64,000 bases of DNA from Otatea glauca (Eukaryota > Streptophyta > Magnoliopsida > Poales > Poaceae), in assembly GCA_036346275.1 (NCBI GenBank), contig CM070715.1, positions 76,557,667-76,621,666 on the forward strand, written 5' to 3'. The notes beneath the pieces are model-generated. The model did not search any database. It was given only the letters and a program-made list of their open reading frames with translations, and was not told the origin of the DNA. Made by a program: the position numbers and the translations under genes. Below, piece by piece: positions 34,727 to 46,570 of the stretch. Numbering within the stretch: position 1 is the first letter of the stretch; each line of letters begins with the position of its first letter.

Positions 34727-35655
34727 ATGTTTTCTAGTATGGTCTCAACTTCTCATAGATTCTATAAATTTTATGGTAGATTCATGAAAGATGGAAAACA
34801 AACTTTTCATAGCTATTTCTCGAACTGTCCATGTACAAGTAATCCTCAAACCAACGAGAGCACACCTCAACAAAAGAAGCCTAGGATTGATTTTAATCTA
34901 GATGATATCATTGCTGATCTAACATATCGTTTGCCAATTGAAGATTTTTCCAATGAAATTAGAGATCAAGTGAGGAGGGTATATTTGTTGAAGGGCCCAA
35001 CTAGACCATTTGGTCATGTTTTTCCAAAGGAAATAATAGATTATTGGAGATCTTTTCAAGAATCATGGTTCAACTTATTTGACTGGTTAGAATGTAACTT
35101 GTCAAAGGATGCTACCTTTTGTTTCTATTGCTTTCTTTTCAAGAGTCTAGCAAATCCTAAAAATTTTGGCAATAATGCATTCACAAAAGATGGGTTTGTT
35201 AATAGGAGGAAGGCTAAGAGAAGTTCGAATGATCATGATGGTGGACCTAATTGTACTCACAACTTTTGTAGGCAAGCATGTGAGGATTTCAATAATCAAG
35301 GATTAAGTGTGTCACCTAAATTAGATGCTCGTGGTAAGGTGGACAAAATTGCATGTGAAATTCGTCTAACTGCTTCTCTAGATTGCGCAAGATTTCCTAT
35401 TGGTCTATCGCCTTATTGAGCTAACATTGATCCTTCCTGTGGCAATGGCATCGGTTGAAAGAATATTTTTGGCAATAAACATTATCAAGACTGCCTTGCG
35501 TAACAAAGTCTCTAATGATTGACTCAATGACTTGATGGTGTGCTATACTGAGCGAGAGATATTTAAAAGCATTGATGATAAAACAATCATAGATCGCTTC
35601 CAAAAGATGAAATCTCATATAATGAACTTGCCTTCTAGTCCTGGTCATAGCTAGT
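34727..35655 (+). pseudogene. hAT transposase with TTF zinc finger, internally deleted
   Basis: The ATG at 34727 opens 230 codons. After a variable N-terminus (HSYFSNCPCTSN) comes a TTF-type zinc-finger region: YLLKGPTRPFGHVFP, RSFQESWFNLFDWLEC, ATFCFYCFLFK and GPNCTHNFCRQ. This resembles the plant hAT proteins annotated as zinc finger MYM-type 1-like. After RLTASLDC the frame shifts by one and reads LTLILPVAMASVERIF, then LNDLMVCYTEREIFKSIDD, the hAT C-terminal dimerisation domain. The central catalytic RNase H-like part, normally several hundred residues, is missing, and one stop lies inside the C-terminal part. It is a deletion derivative that cannot transpose by itself. Confidence 0.8.
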
Positions 35656-36680
35656 GACTTCGCAGTATGTTTCATTTCATTTCAATATTTGTAAGTAATT
35701 ACTCACAATTTTCTTATTGTCTCACTAATTTAGCTATTTTTGTTCTACAGATCACTACCTGCACGCATTTATGGGCATGCATGGTGTTATATTCATTAGC
35801 AAGGTACTTTAGATGTATTTTACATTTTTATTTTGTCTCTTATCTATCTATTTATATATGAATTTAGATTGTACTAAGTATCAAATGTATGATTGGTATG
35901 GTTTTCTTGTGTTAGCTTTTTCCCGTGAAGACTCCCTCTATTTTAGTCCTGTGTATGCCACTAACCGTGGAAGCGTCAACTTCCTCTTCCTCGCTCTTTT
36001 GTTAAGAGAACATGAATACTTAACCTTATTATTATCTTCAGCCATAAATATATTTCGTTTTGACATATGTACAATTAAACTTTCGAACTTTAACTATCAA
36101 TATTTTTAAAATATTTAAATTAGATACATGAAAATTATATGTGTAGATTTGACTCGAAATGTACTTTCATAATATTATAATTTTATTGTGTTGTATAAAT
36201 ATATTACAATAGAAATTAGTTGATAAAGTTTTGTTCTGAAGACTATGATATGTAAGAGGACATGTATTTATCACTGTTACATCTCATTTCGATGGGCTTG
36301 TGTTTGCGTTCGTAGGTTGGATTATGGTACGATACGAAGCATGAGATCGATCTTGCATTCTGCCAGACTGTCTGTATTGCCACAGGCAAGTGCCAAATAT
36401 ATCAGAAAGCAACGTTTATCGTGGTTCTTTTGCGGTGCAATCAGAAGCAATATTTAAATCCTTCTTTTGCAAACTTAGTAATATTTAGATCATTCTTTTT
36501 CAAATAGATGGGATACGGACATATATTGTTTTTCTCATTTTCTAACCCATATTTTTACTTTGGATTCAGAATTGGATATATATATCTGGGATATAGATAT
36601 GGGGTTTCCTAGATACATGTATACGGCGGATGTGGATCGGATCCGAATCAATCATGGTTAAAAAAAGATGTAACTTTAGC
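35656..36680. other. AT-rich sequence flanking hAT material
   Basis: No gene. At about 36500-36650 there are GGATACGG and GGATCGGATCC words resembling the interior of the MITE at 36681, possibly an older fragment. TSD copy 1 of that MITE is 36673-36680. Confidence 0.4.
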
Positions 36681-37247
36681 TAGGAGTGAAAACGGGTTGG
36701 ATACGGGCGGATATTGCTCTTTTCGTATCCTAACTTTTTTTTTTTCCGGATTCGGAACCGGATAAGGACTAATCGGATACGGATAAGGATTCGGGTTATT
36801 CGGGATACGGGACGGATATGTGACGGATTCGGGTCGGAAACGGATAAAGATATACGGATAATGCACGCATATATAGAGTAATATATATTGAATTAAAATC
36901 ATACGAGTACATGACTATAGTAACAAATTATATATCAATTAAATTCAGCAAACATCGTAGAAAGAATATGCTATTTGAGAATCAATAGAACCAACTAATT
37001 GTTAATATAAATGGACTGATATGGAAAAAGAATGATGAAAATGGACTGGGCCTTGCTGATATCCGAATATCTGATCCGATATCCGAATAAGAAAAATCCG
37101 GATATCCGAATAGAAAAAATCCGAATATCCGGATCTCGTTCCGTATTTACCGGATATTGGATGCTCCGGATCCGGTCCCAGGTCCGACCGGCCGATCAGA
37201 TCTAGTCTTGGATCCGACGGGAGATATCCGACCCGTTTTGATCTCTA
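36681..37247. mobile_element. hAT-type MITE, 567 bp
   Basis: The left end TAGGAGTGAAAACGGGTTGG and the inverted right end (TAGAGATCAAAACGGGTCGG when reversed) are imperfect terminal inverted repeats. The flanks are identical 8 bp TSDs ACTTTAGC (36673-36680 and 37248-37255), diagnostic of hAT insertion. The interior is dense in GGATACGG, GGATATCCG and ATCCGAAT words, in both orientations. There is no coding capacity. Confidence 0.92.
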
Positions 37248-37255
37248 ACTTTAGC

Positions 37256-37599
37256 AATTACTGTGATGCTCCAGTTCTGCCTGTCCGTCCCAACATCGGA
37301 AGCACGGCACGACAGAATCGTGGGCGTGATCTTCAATCTTCCCTACATGATCCTGCTGGATGGGTACAGGTCAAAGCCAAATACTTTTGGAGGAAAGACA
37401 GAGTAAATGCGACAAGAGCAGCTGCATCTACCCGGCAGGAACCAAATACGCTAACTGCCCTCTTTAAGGTTATTTCGGCGCGTGACACTGCGACGTGTAA
37501 AATTTAGAAAATTCGATCGCGCGACGCTGCGACGTGTGAAATTTGATCCGACTGATATTTATGGAAAAAAATGCTTAACTTCGGTTTTCTGTTTTTTTA
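37256..37599. other. Sequence before the tandem array
   Basis: No supported gene. The phrase GCGACGTGTAAAATTTAG is followed within about 60 bp by a similar GCGACGTGTGAAATTTGA, a short direct repeat. Confidence 0.5.
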
Positions 37600-38560
37600 A
37601 TAAAAAAAATGGGATGCTAGAAGTTGTCGGTGAATCTGTGGATTTTTTTTGAGAAAATCGCGAAGGGATTTAAACATCATTTCATTTTTTTGCGTAAAGA
37701 TGGGTCGGTAGGACCCGTCGGCTAATTTTGTGGACTACTATAAACCGTCGGCGAATCTTTTTTTTTATAAGGGCTGTTAGGAGCCGTCGACGAATCTGTG
37801 AATTTTTTTGAGAAAACTACGGAGGGAGCTAAAAGTCATTTAATTTTTTTTACGTAAAAATGGGTCGGTAGAACCCGTCGGCTAATTTGTGAACTACTAT
37901 AAACCTTCGGCGAATTTGTGTTTTTTTGAGAAAACTGAAGACGTATTTTTTGTTTTTTTTTCGGGTCCATTCTGCAAAAAAACGATTTAAATGTCATTTA
38001 GTTTTTTGCGTAAAAACGGGTCGGTAAGACCCGTCGGCTAATTTGTGAGGTACTATAAACCTTCGGCGAATCTGTGTTTTTTTTTTTGAAAAAACCATGT
38101 CCATTCTGAAAAAAACTATTTAAACGTCATTTAGTTTTTTTTTTGCATAAAAATAGGTCGGTAGGACCCGTCGGCGAATTTGTGGACTGCTATAAACCTT
38201 CGGTGAATCTGTGTCTTTTTTTTTTTAAATCGTGGACGTATTTTTTGCTTTTTTAAAATGATTTAAATGTCATTTAGTTTTTTTATGTAAAAACAGGTCG
38301 GTAGGACCCGTTGGCTAATTTGTGGGTTGCTGTATACCTTCGGCGAATCTGTGTTTTTTTATTTTGAGAAAACCGCGTCCATCCTGAAAAAAAAACGATT
38401 TAAACATCATTTAGTTTTTTTGCGTAAAAATAGGTCGGTAGGACCCGTCAGCGAATTTGTGGACTGCTATAAACCTTCGGCGAATCTGTGTCTTTTTTTT
38501 TTGAGAAAACCGTTGATGTATTTGTTGTTTTTTTCGGATCTATTTTGCAAAAAAACGACG
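37600..38560 (+). repeat. Tandem array of about 137-160 bp units with a hairpin core
   Basis: Six units are marked by GGTCGGTAGGACCCGTCGGC-like cores at about 37702, 37862, 38018, 38155, 38295 and 38431 (spacings 160, 156, 137, 140 and 137 bp). Each unit continues with a CTATAAACC(T/G)TCGGCGAAT segment, a T-rich run, and AAAC.TCATTTAGTTTTTT. The GGGTC-ggtag-GACCC core is self-complementary and could form a 5 bp stem. T-run length accounts for most length variation. A related pair of units with GTAAACCGTAGAGGGACCTAAACG-like wording lies at 38560-38730. No coding capacity. Confidence 0.85.
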
Positions 38561-39069
38561 AGAGGAGCTGAATGTAAACCGTAGAGGGACCTAAACGTAT
38601 TTTCGTATTTTTCGAATAAAAACCTCCGAGAGGATTTGAACGTAAACCGTAAAGGGATCTAAACGTAATTTTGATTTTTTTTTGGGTTCTTTCTATTAAA
38701 AACCGACCGAAAGACCTAAACGTGATTTTGAATTTTATAGAGAGCATCTTCACGAACCGGCTGACGTGATGTCCCTGAGAGCCGAGAAAATCTCACCGCT
38801 GTAATATATAGTATACATTGGAAGCCAGAGGAAAATGCTATAGGTGCCTCACCTCAGATCATTTCATCGCCAGCTGCAGGGAACCTCCGCGATGCCTTTG
38901 GTGCAGAGCCTCAGGCCACAAGGCTCGCTGGTGTCCTAGACAACCGAAACTTGCTCCACTACCACAAAAGAGCCCAGGTACACAGCGCACTTTGCCCAGG
39001 CTAGAGAACCATCCATGTACGCCACTAGGTACAAGCCTGTACGAGTATTTTTATGGTGTATCGTACTAA

Positions 39070-39689
39070 TAGTGTAGAAATTAGATTCGATCATTGGTTT
39101 GTTAGGTCTTTTGGACTTTTGCCAATGAGAATATTAAATTTTGCAAAGGGTATAAATGTATTTTCGCATTTGCATCTTATACTCATCCCCTCTCTATCGC
39201 CCGCTCTCCATTCTCGCCTAGTTTGTGCTCTACTTCTGTCGTGGCAACGGCGAGAGGCTTGTCCACCTCCGCCGCGAGGTCGACGACGACCGCATAGTGC
39301 TCGCCGTCGCGCTCACCCGCACGAGCCTCAACCTGCTCGTGTCCTTGGTCCTCGCTGCCGCCGTCAATGGTGTGCACGTCGCATTCCACATGAATGTTTA
39401 CCTCGACGAGAGGGACGCGTTCGACGGCGCCGTCTCCTCCTTCATAGGGAGCACCTGCGACTACACGCTCCCAAGATGAGGCATTGAATGAAACCAGAGG
39501 AAGGTTTTCCTGCCTAAAGATGAGAGGGTTCTTGGTGTGGTTTTGATCTATTCTTGTGGTGGTGCTTTTAGATTTTTGTAGTTTGAATGCTGTGTTTTAT
39601 CCTTTTACCTCTCTTCGGTTTCTACTACTAATACTACGAGTGGTATTATAACTTGATCTAAACTAATTTTATTTATTGGATTCGAAGGA
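39070..39689 (+). other. Unidentified block inside LINE ORF1 with a coding-like stretch
   Basis: Between the zinc knuckle and the DUF4283-like part lies about 620 bp unlike LINE sequence. Its frame 39225-39479 reads through ERLVHLRREVDDDRIVLAV, TSLNLLVSLVLAAAVNGVHV and FIGSTCDYTLPR before a TGA. GC-rich, codon-like composition then drops to AT-rich 3'-UTR-like sequence. It looks like a fragment of a host gene or a retrocopy. I do not recognise the family, and I find no TSD or poly(A) that would prove insertion. Confidence 0.35.
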
Positions 39690-40027
39690 ATGAACGACTT
39701 GATTGTAGTGTACTGTAAAGGTGCTCGCCTGCCTGGAGACCCCGAGCGAAGGCCAGAAAACATCCTGCGATACATACCCCAATCAGGGGAGCTTGCCAAT
39801 GCCGAGCAGGGTTACAGCAGATACGTGGCCGTCCTCGTCACCCTTGGGGACCAGGAAACCTCCATCCGTCAGATTCAGAGGCTTCTCGCTGACCACTTCA
39901 CGATGAATAGAGATGACTTCAACGTCGCAGTCAGCGCGCATAAAACGTACTTTGTGCGCTGCAGCTCCCTTGAGTTGCGCAATGCTGTCCTAGCGAAGTC
40001 CAGATTCCTCGAAGAGGAGATTGATTT

Positions 40028-40253
40028 TGTTGGGAAACCACGTGGCCAAATAGAAAGTTCACAGTGGCTCCTTAGCTAAAACCCTAGATAAGCGCTATAT
40101 AAGGAGGAGGGGGTCTCCCCTATGTAAAAGCAATCAGAAATTCAATAAAGAATTCGCCGTTGCTCTCCCCAAACCTGTGTCTCTCTCTTTCTGTTCTCCA
40201 ATTTTAGATCTGTTCGGGAACCCCGGACTATTCGATAGCGAGGTTCCTTAACA
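40028..40253 (+). repeat. 5' LTR of the nested copia element
   Basis: 226 bp, TG...CA. Contains GCTATATAAGGAGGAGG near 40093 as the promoter. Confidence 0.92.
40094..40101 (+). promoter_or_regulatory. TATA box of the nested copia LTR
   Basis: CTATATAAGG in the 5' LTR; the same box occurs at about 46411 in the 3' LTR. Confidence 0.6.
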
Positions 40254-40439
40254 CGTTATCAGCACGAAGCTCTACCGGAGTTCAGAATTGAAAGGTGAGA
40301 AAGGTGGGTTTTCGACGATTGAATCTAATCGCTGTTGATTCTATACATGCATCTAACCTACGCATCAGTATCTCGTCACGTGGCATGAAGCTACAGGGGT
40401 ACAATTCAACAGTACATGAAGTTACTGTTCTTCCATTGC

Positions 40440-41660
40440 AAAGAAAAAGAAAGAAAGAAATCGACGTCGCCTCGGTCTTGCGCAAGACGCAGCGCGCCGC
40501 CGGCGGCGCGATCGCCGCCTCGCGCAGCGGCGCGTCGTCGTCGCAGCAGCGTCGCCTGCCGTCGCCGCCTCGCGCCCGCGCGCGCGTAGCAGCAGCGGCC
40601 GCGTCGCTCGAAGCGCCGTCGCGCGCGTCGCGCAAGAAGAAGCGGCATCGCCGTCGACGCGCATGCACAAGCGCGCCGCCGCCTCGTCGGCTGCCGCGAC
40701 AGAGACGCCGCGCGCGGCCGCCCGCCCGCCGCGTGCGCCGCTTACTGCCGCCTCGGCCGGCTTATAGCCATTGCCGCCCGATCCGCCGCCTCGGTTTCCT
40801 CGGCTGGCGCCGCGACACGGCGCCGTCGACCCGGCTCCATCCACGCGCGAAGATGAAGCGCCGGCCTCGGCCTCCACGCCGCCGCCGGCGCGGTCTCGGT
40901 CGCCACGCCGCCGACGGCGCCGCCTCGGCCTCCAGCAGTGCGATGCGGCTCGGCCTATGAAGCGCCGCTGCCGCCGCTCGGTCCGCGCGCGTCGGCCTCG
41001 ACCGCAAGCCACGACGCCGATCGTCGCCGCATGCGCGCCGTCCACCCAAACCACCGGCACGAATCCGGGCCGCCCGCCGCCGCCATGTGCTTGCATGACG
41101 CCTCGGCTCGAAGACCGCGTCGTCCGCCCCGCGCGCGCCGCTTCGAAGAAGCACGCCGCCCGGCCTCGGCGTCCGGCAAGCCGTGTCTTCCGGCAAGAAG
41201 CTGCGTCGGCCTCGCGCTGCCGCTTGGCGGCTTGAAGCCACCTCGCCGCCCGAAGTCGTCGTTGGTTCCGGCCCATAGCCGCACGACGCGCCCATCCGGC
41301 ACGTCCGCCGCCGCGACGCCGCCGGCATCCTCGCCTTCAGCGTCGCGTCGCCCGACGGATTGAAGTCGCCGCGCCGCGCTTCGCTTCACCGCCTCTCCTC
41401 GATTGCCGCCATGCCACCCGGCCGGCCCACACGCGCGGCGCCTCGGCCAAGATCCGCCTCTGCGCTGATAAGCGCGCCAGCGCCTCGGCGCTCCGACTTC
41501 GCCCGTCTGCGCGCATGAAGCCGCCGGTCGCGCGGCCCGACCTCTCGCTCGCCGCACCGCGCTTTGGCTCGCCGCCCTCGCTCGCCGTCCGCCGCCAGGC
41601 CCACGGCTCGCAGCCACCGCCGCCCGGCGGCGCGCGCGTGTGAAGAAGAAAGTGGCGGCG
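40440..41660. other. Extremely GC-rich block in the copia leader
   Basis: About 1.2 kb of sequence dominated by CGCCTCGGC, GCCGCC and GCGCGC words, between the primer site and gag. It is open in several frames on both strands at once (for example 284 codons on the minus strand from 41276 and 221 on the plus strand from 40295), as expected from GC-rich composition lacking stops rather than from a gene. The predicted proteins are Arg/Ala-rich with no domain. A purine-rich AAAAGAAAAGA tract (41800-41870) follows. It may be captured or expanded sequence. Confidence 0.6.
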
Positions 41661-42079
41661 GCATTTGTGCGGCAGGAGCAAGCGAAGAAAAAAAATAAAG
41701 AACGGAGGGGAAGGCTTGCGGCGGCTAGGGGGAAACCCTAGCCACACGCACTTATGGGCCAGAGCAAGCCCAGTGGCCGATTCGGCCGGAAAAACAAAGG
41801 AAAAAGAAAAAGAAAAGAAAAGAAAAGAAAAGAAAAGAAAAAGAAGAGAAGAGAAAAAAAAGGAAAAATTGCAGAAAATTTTGAAAATTTGCCAGAAAAT
41901 CCAGAAGATTTATTTAGCTCTGTTTTTTTTTATTTTTCTAGCTTTATTTCTCTGTTTTATGAATATTCTTTATGAATTTTGAATTAATTGCTTTATTTTG
42001 TATATTGCAATGCATAGCAATTTATTTTTCTGTTCTTTATGCTTGTTGCAACCATTTTCTATTAGATTACACGCAGCAA

Positions 42080-45000
42080 TCTAATGTCAGAATTTTGTAA
42101 TCGTGAATCGTGAGTTTGAAGAACTGGCCCCGCACGGTCAGAACTACCTCACTTGGGCATCGGACGTGAAGATCGTTCTTAGGGGCAAGAAGCTCCGTGC
42201 CGCGATTGGTCTAGGGTCCTCGCAGGACACGAAACCTACCGCCGAGCAAAACGATCAAGCTTTGCACCGCCGTTTAAATGCATGAATCGCATTTTCTTTT
42301 TAGATTATGGTTGTTAGCAATTTCTTTTGAATAATGAATTGTAAGCTCTAGAAGAGCATACTTCTTTCATGAATAAATATGCAATTTATTCTTTATTCCA
42401 GTATTCTTTCATTTACAAGCAATTTTTTATTTATATTTCTTGTATCTAAAAATCGTGTAGCGCCCAAATGGAAGAGATATGCATTGTTGATAGTGGCACA
42501 ACAAATACCATCTTAAGAGAGTCTAAATATTTTCAGTCGATCACGAAGAACGCTGAAAAGATTACTACGATCGCAGGAAGTGACTCATATGTAATCGGCT
42601 CAGGAAGAGCCACTATTATATTGCCTATGGGTACAACTCTGGTAATTGAAGAAGCCCTTTTGTACCCTGAATCAACGCGCACTCTCTTAAGCTTCAAAGA
42701 CATCCGCGCCAATGGTTTTCATGTAGAAACCAATGAAGAAAATGGCAAAGAATATTTGTGCATTGTGAAGCACGCGGTATGTGGAAAAATGGTATTATAA
42801 AAATGTCCCTCATATGAATCTGGATTGTACTACACGAATATTCATGCACCCGAAGTGTATACTTCCTTGAAGACTGTTTCTAGAAGCTCTGAGTTATTTT
42901 TCTTTATGGCATGGTAGATTAGGCCATCCTGGTCTTAGAATGATGAGAAACATAGTGAACAACTCACAAGGTCATGGCATTAATGTTAAAAATTTCCCGA
43001 ATCATGAAGATTTTGTGTGCCCTGCATGTGCTACCGGGAAATTAATAACTAGACCCTCTGTCATGAAAGTGCAAAGTGAAATTCCTGCATTCCTGGAACG
43101 CATCCAGGGGGATATTTGCGGCCCGATTCAGCCCTTGTCAGGGCCGTTTCGATATTTTATGGTGCTCATCGATGCTTCCTCGAAATGGTCGCATGTATGC
43201 TTATTGTCAACAAGAAACCATGCTTTTGCAAAACTGATCTCGCAGATCATAAGAATTAAGAATGCTTTCCCTGATCATCGCGTGAAGTCCATTAGAATGG
43301 ACAATGCTGGAGAATTTAATTCAAAGGCATTTGATGATTATTGCACGGCAACAGGGATAGCAGTTGAGCACTCCGTACAGCACGTCCATACGCAGAATGG
43401 GCTAGCTGAAGCACTAATAAAGAGGATTAAATTCATTGCTAGATCGCTTTTGCAGAGTTGTAACTTGCCCAACACTTGTTGGGGACACGCAGTCCTGCAC
43501 GCAGCAGCTCTTATCAATTTCAGACCGTCGGTCTACAACATCCATTCTCCTATGCAGCTTGTGCACGGGATCATCTCGAAGATCTCCCATCTTAGAAAAT
43601 TTGGGTGTATGGTATATGTACCTATACCACCCCCTCAGTGGACTGCAATGGGCCCTCTCCGCAAGTCTGGGATATACGTTGGTTATGAGAGTGCATCCAT
43701 AATCAGGTATTTGGAACCCATGATGGAGACTTGCATACACCGATTCACGATTGCATCTTTGACGAGGATCGTTTCCCGTCATTAGGGGGAGGAAATCAAC
43801 CTTTAGATAAAAAATGCCGGGAAATTATATGGCATTCCACTGGGAACCCCGCACATGACCCCCGCACTAATGAATCAAATCAAGAAGTCCAGAAGATAAT
43901 TGATTTGCAGAATTTAGCAAATGAACTGCCTGATCATTTTTGTGATCTGAAGGGCGTGGTTAAGTCGCATGTACCCGCAAGAAATGCACCAGAGAGGGTG
44001 GAAATATCAAAGAAAATAGAAGGTATTCCTCATCCTGTTCAGAGGCCTCAAAGAAAAAGAACAGGAAACATGGCTCCTTAAACCCAAAGTACCCGGAGAC
44101 GTCTGGAGAAAACTGGGCGAGAGGACTTACCACAACAAATCACGAAAATACCCCAAGGAAAGAAGGGAGCCGTTGAGACACGCACCGGAAAGATGACAAC
44201 AGAAAGGCAATTCCGGACTTGAATCTTCCATCAAGGAAGTCGCGGAAATAATGTGTGCGCACACATAGGCGATGAAAGCTAAAGGAACTTGCTCTGCGAT
44301 AGGGAATAGCGTAAGAGCAAGTAGAAGTGCATGAAGCACCCCATGAAGAAATGGCCATAAACTTTGTAATAACAGGAGAATCCCTGAATAGAGCAACAGC
44401 CAACGTTGATGCACACTTTGCAAAGAAGATTGCCTCGATCATTGATCATGATCCCGAGCCTGCATCTCTCGCAGAGTGCAAGAAAAGGCTAAATTGGGAA
44501 GAATAGAAAAAGGCAATCACTACAGAGTTAGTCTCTCTGAACAAGAGAGAGGTGTTTGGGCCCGTATGCCGCACACCCCCCCATATAAACCCCGTAGGTC
44601 ACAAATGGGTCTTTGTTCGGAAGAGGAACGAAAACAATGAAGTTGTAAGGTACAAGGCAAGGCTCGTAGCTCAAGGTTTCACTCAACGTCCTAGGGTTGA
44701 TTATGAAGAAACCTATTCTCCGGTCATGGGAGGAATTACCTTTAGATATTTGATCTCAATGGCAGTCAACTTGAAGTTGAGAATGAAGCTAATGGATGTT
44801 GTCACAGCATATTTGTATGGAAACTTGGATTCGGAGATATACATGAAAGTACTGGAAGAAATTCCTATCCCGAACCAAGATGGAGCAAATAGAAACCTGT
44901 ACAGTGTGAAATTGGAGAAATCACTGTATGGGCTGAAGCAGTCAGGAAGAATGTGGTACAATCGCTTGAGTGACTTTGTCTGCAAGAAAGGCTACACAAA

Positions 45001-46096
45001 CAGCGAAGATTGTCCATGTGTGTTTATACAGCGATCCTCGAATGGATTCTGTATAATCTCCGTCTATGTAGATGACTTGAACATCATAGGGACGAATGAA
45101 GAAATTGAAGAAGAATGCTCATACTTGAAGTCTGAGTTTGAAATGAATGATTTGGGTAAAACCAAGTTTTGTTTAGGCTTGCAGCTTGAACATGTCTAGG
45201 GAGGAATCTTGGTACACCAATCAACCTACACGCAGAAAGTGTTGGAAAGGTTTGGACTTGAAAAAGCATATCCTGCAAAGACTCCAATGGTCGGAAGGTC
45301 ACTCCAAGCAGACCTAGACCCATACAGACCTAGAGAAGAGGGGGAGGAAGTCCTGGGAGCAGAATCCCCATATCTGAGTGCAGTTGGAGCACTCATGTAC
45401 CTTGCGAATAGCACTAGGCCGGACATTGCGTTCGCTGTGAATTTGCTAGCTCGGTACAGTGCAGAACCCACCAAAAATCATTGGAAAGGGATCAAGGATA
45501 TCTTCCGTTACCTCCAAGGAAGCAAAGACCTTGGTCTGTTTTTCAGAAGAAACAATGAATTGAATTTGGTTGTCTACGCCAATGCTGGGTACTTATCAGA
45601 CCCGCATACTGGCAAGCCCCAAACTGGCTATATTTTCTTATGTGGAGGAACAGCAGTTTCTTGGAAGTCGTCTAAGCAGACTCTCGTCTCGACGTCGACA
45701 AACCACTCGGAAATCATCGCCTTGTATGAAGCATCTCGTGAATGTGCATGGCTCAGAAGAATGGTTCACCACATCCAGAAGTCATGTAGTTTGAACATTG
45801 AGTAAACTCCCACAATCATTTATGAAGATAATGCAGCTTGTGTTGCCCAAGCACAGATGGGTTATGTGAAGAGTAATCTCACGAAGCATATCAACCCCAA
45901 GTTCTTCTATGCTCACGAATTGCATAAGATGAAAGAGAACAAGATATTGCATACTAAGTCATGTGAAAATCTTGCAGATTTGTTCACTAAATCACTCCCA
46001 GCATCTACCTTTAAAAGGTGCGTGAAAGGAATTGGGATGATGAGACTTAGAGAAGTGCAGATTTCAGAGGGAGATATTTCATATACTCCCACATAA
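42080..46096 (+). pseudogene. copia gag-pol remnant in the LINE
   Basis: The gag start is recognisable (MSEFCNRE, then EELAPHGQNYLTWASDVK), but a 7 bp duplication near 42100 shifts its frame. Most of gag and the zinc knuckle are gone after about 42285. The protease reads CIVDSGTTNTILRESKYF (42475). The integrase has the GAG-pre-integrase part HPGLRMMRNIVNN, CPACATGK and the core with FMVLIDASSKWSHV and MDNAGEFNSKAF (42940-43785). The RT region includes HKWVFVRKRNENNEVVRYKAR, SLYGLKQSGRMWYNRL and an intact YVDD (45065-45076); a TAG lies at 45197. RNase H (45209-45805) and a C-terminal tail with NLADLFTKSLPASTF (to 46096) follow, after a TAA near 45803. It is not functional. Confidence 0.88.
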
Positions 46097-46343
46097 ATCT
46101 CGAAGATGAATTATGAATACCCAACATGAATCTCGAAGATTAGCGATTGAAGTTTGGGTGAATTATACTCTTTTTCCTTAGCAAGTTTTTCATGAAGTTT
46201 TCTTGCATAAGGTTTTAACGAGGCAATTCGTGCAACATAGTAAGCGTATGCTATGTACTCTTTCTCTAAGTATTTTTTCCACTGGGTTTTTTTGGAGTTT
46301 TAATGAGACATATGCATCTCGCGGCAAAGGGCCCAAGGGGGAG

Positions 46344-46570
46344 TGTTGGGAAACCACGTGGCCAATAGAAAGCCCACGGTGGCCCCTTAGCCAAAACCCT
46401 AGGTAAGCGCTATATAAGGAGGAGGGGGGTCTCCCCCTATGTACAAGCAATCAAAAATTCAATAAAGAATTCGCCGTTGCTCTCCCCAAACCTGTGTCTC
46501 TCTCTTTCTGTTCTCCAATTTTAGATCTGTTCGGGAACCCCGGACTATTCGATAGCGAGGTTCCTTAACA
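46344..46570 (+). repeat. 3' LTR of the nested copia element
   Basis: 227 bp copy of 40028-40253, with substitutions and a one-base indel concentrated in the first 60 bp. Confidence 0.92.

Larger units (their letters stand above)
40028..46570 (+). mobile_element. Ty1/copia (Hopscotch/Retrofit-like) element in the LINE
   Basis: LTRs at 40028-40253 and 46344-46570 (TGTTGGGAAACCACGTGGCC...GGTTCCTTAACA), flanked by a perfect GATTT TSD (40023-40027 and 46571-46575). After the 5' LTR comes CGTTATCAGCACGAAGC, the probable primer site. A CCAAGGGGGAG polypurine tract precedes the 3' LTR. Order: a 1.8 kb leader with an extremely GC-rich block, a truncated gag, protease, integrase, RT, RNase H. The pol wording (VDSGTTNTILRE, KWVFVRKRNENNE) resembles grass Hopscotch/Retrofit copia. 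The LTRs differ at several positions, so it is older than the element at 16504. Confidence 0.92.

Noticed and set aside
37600..38560. CRISPR array
   Set aside because: Units are 137-160 bp with T-rich spacers and repeat almost entirely, in a plant nuclear context. It is a tandem repeat.
40422..41276. 284-codon minus-strand open frame (and 221- and 220-codon frames overlapping it)
   Set aside because: It lies in an extremely GC-rich block open in several frames on both strands. The Arg/Ala-rich product has no domain, so lack of stops is explained by composition.
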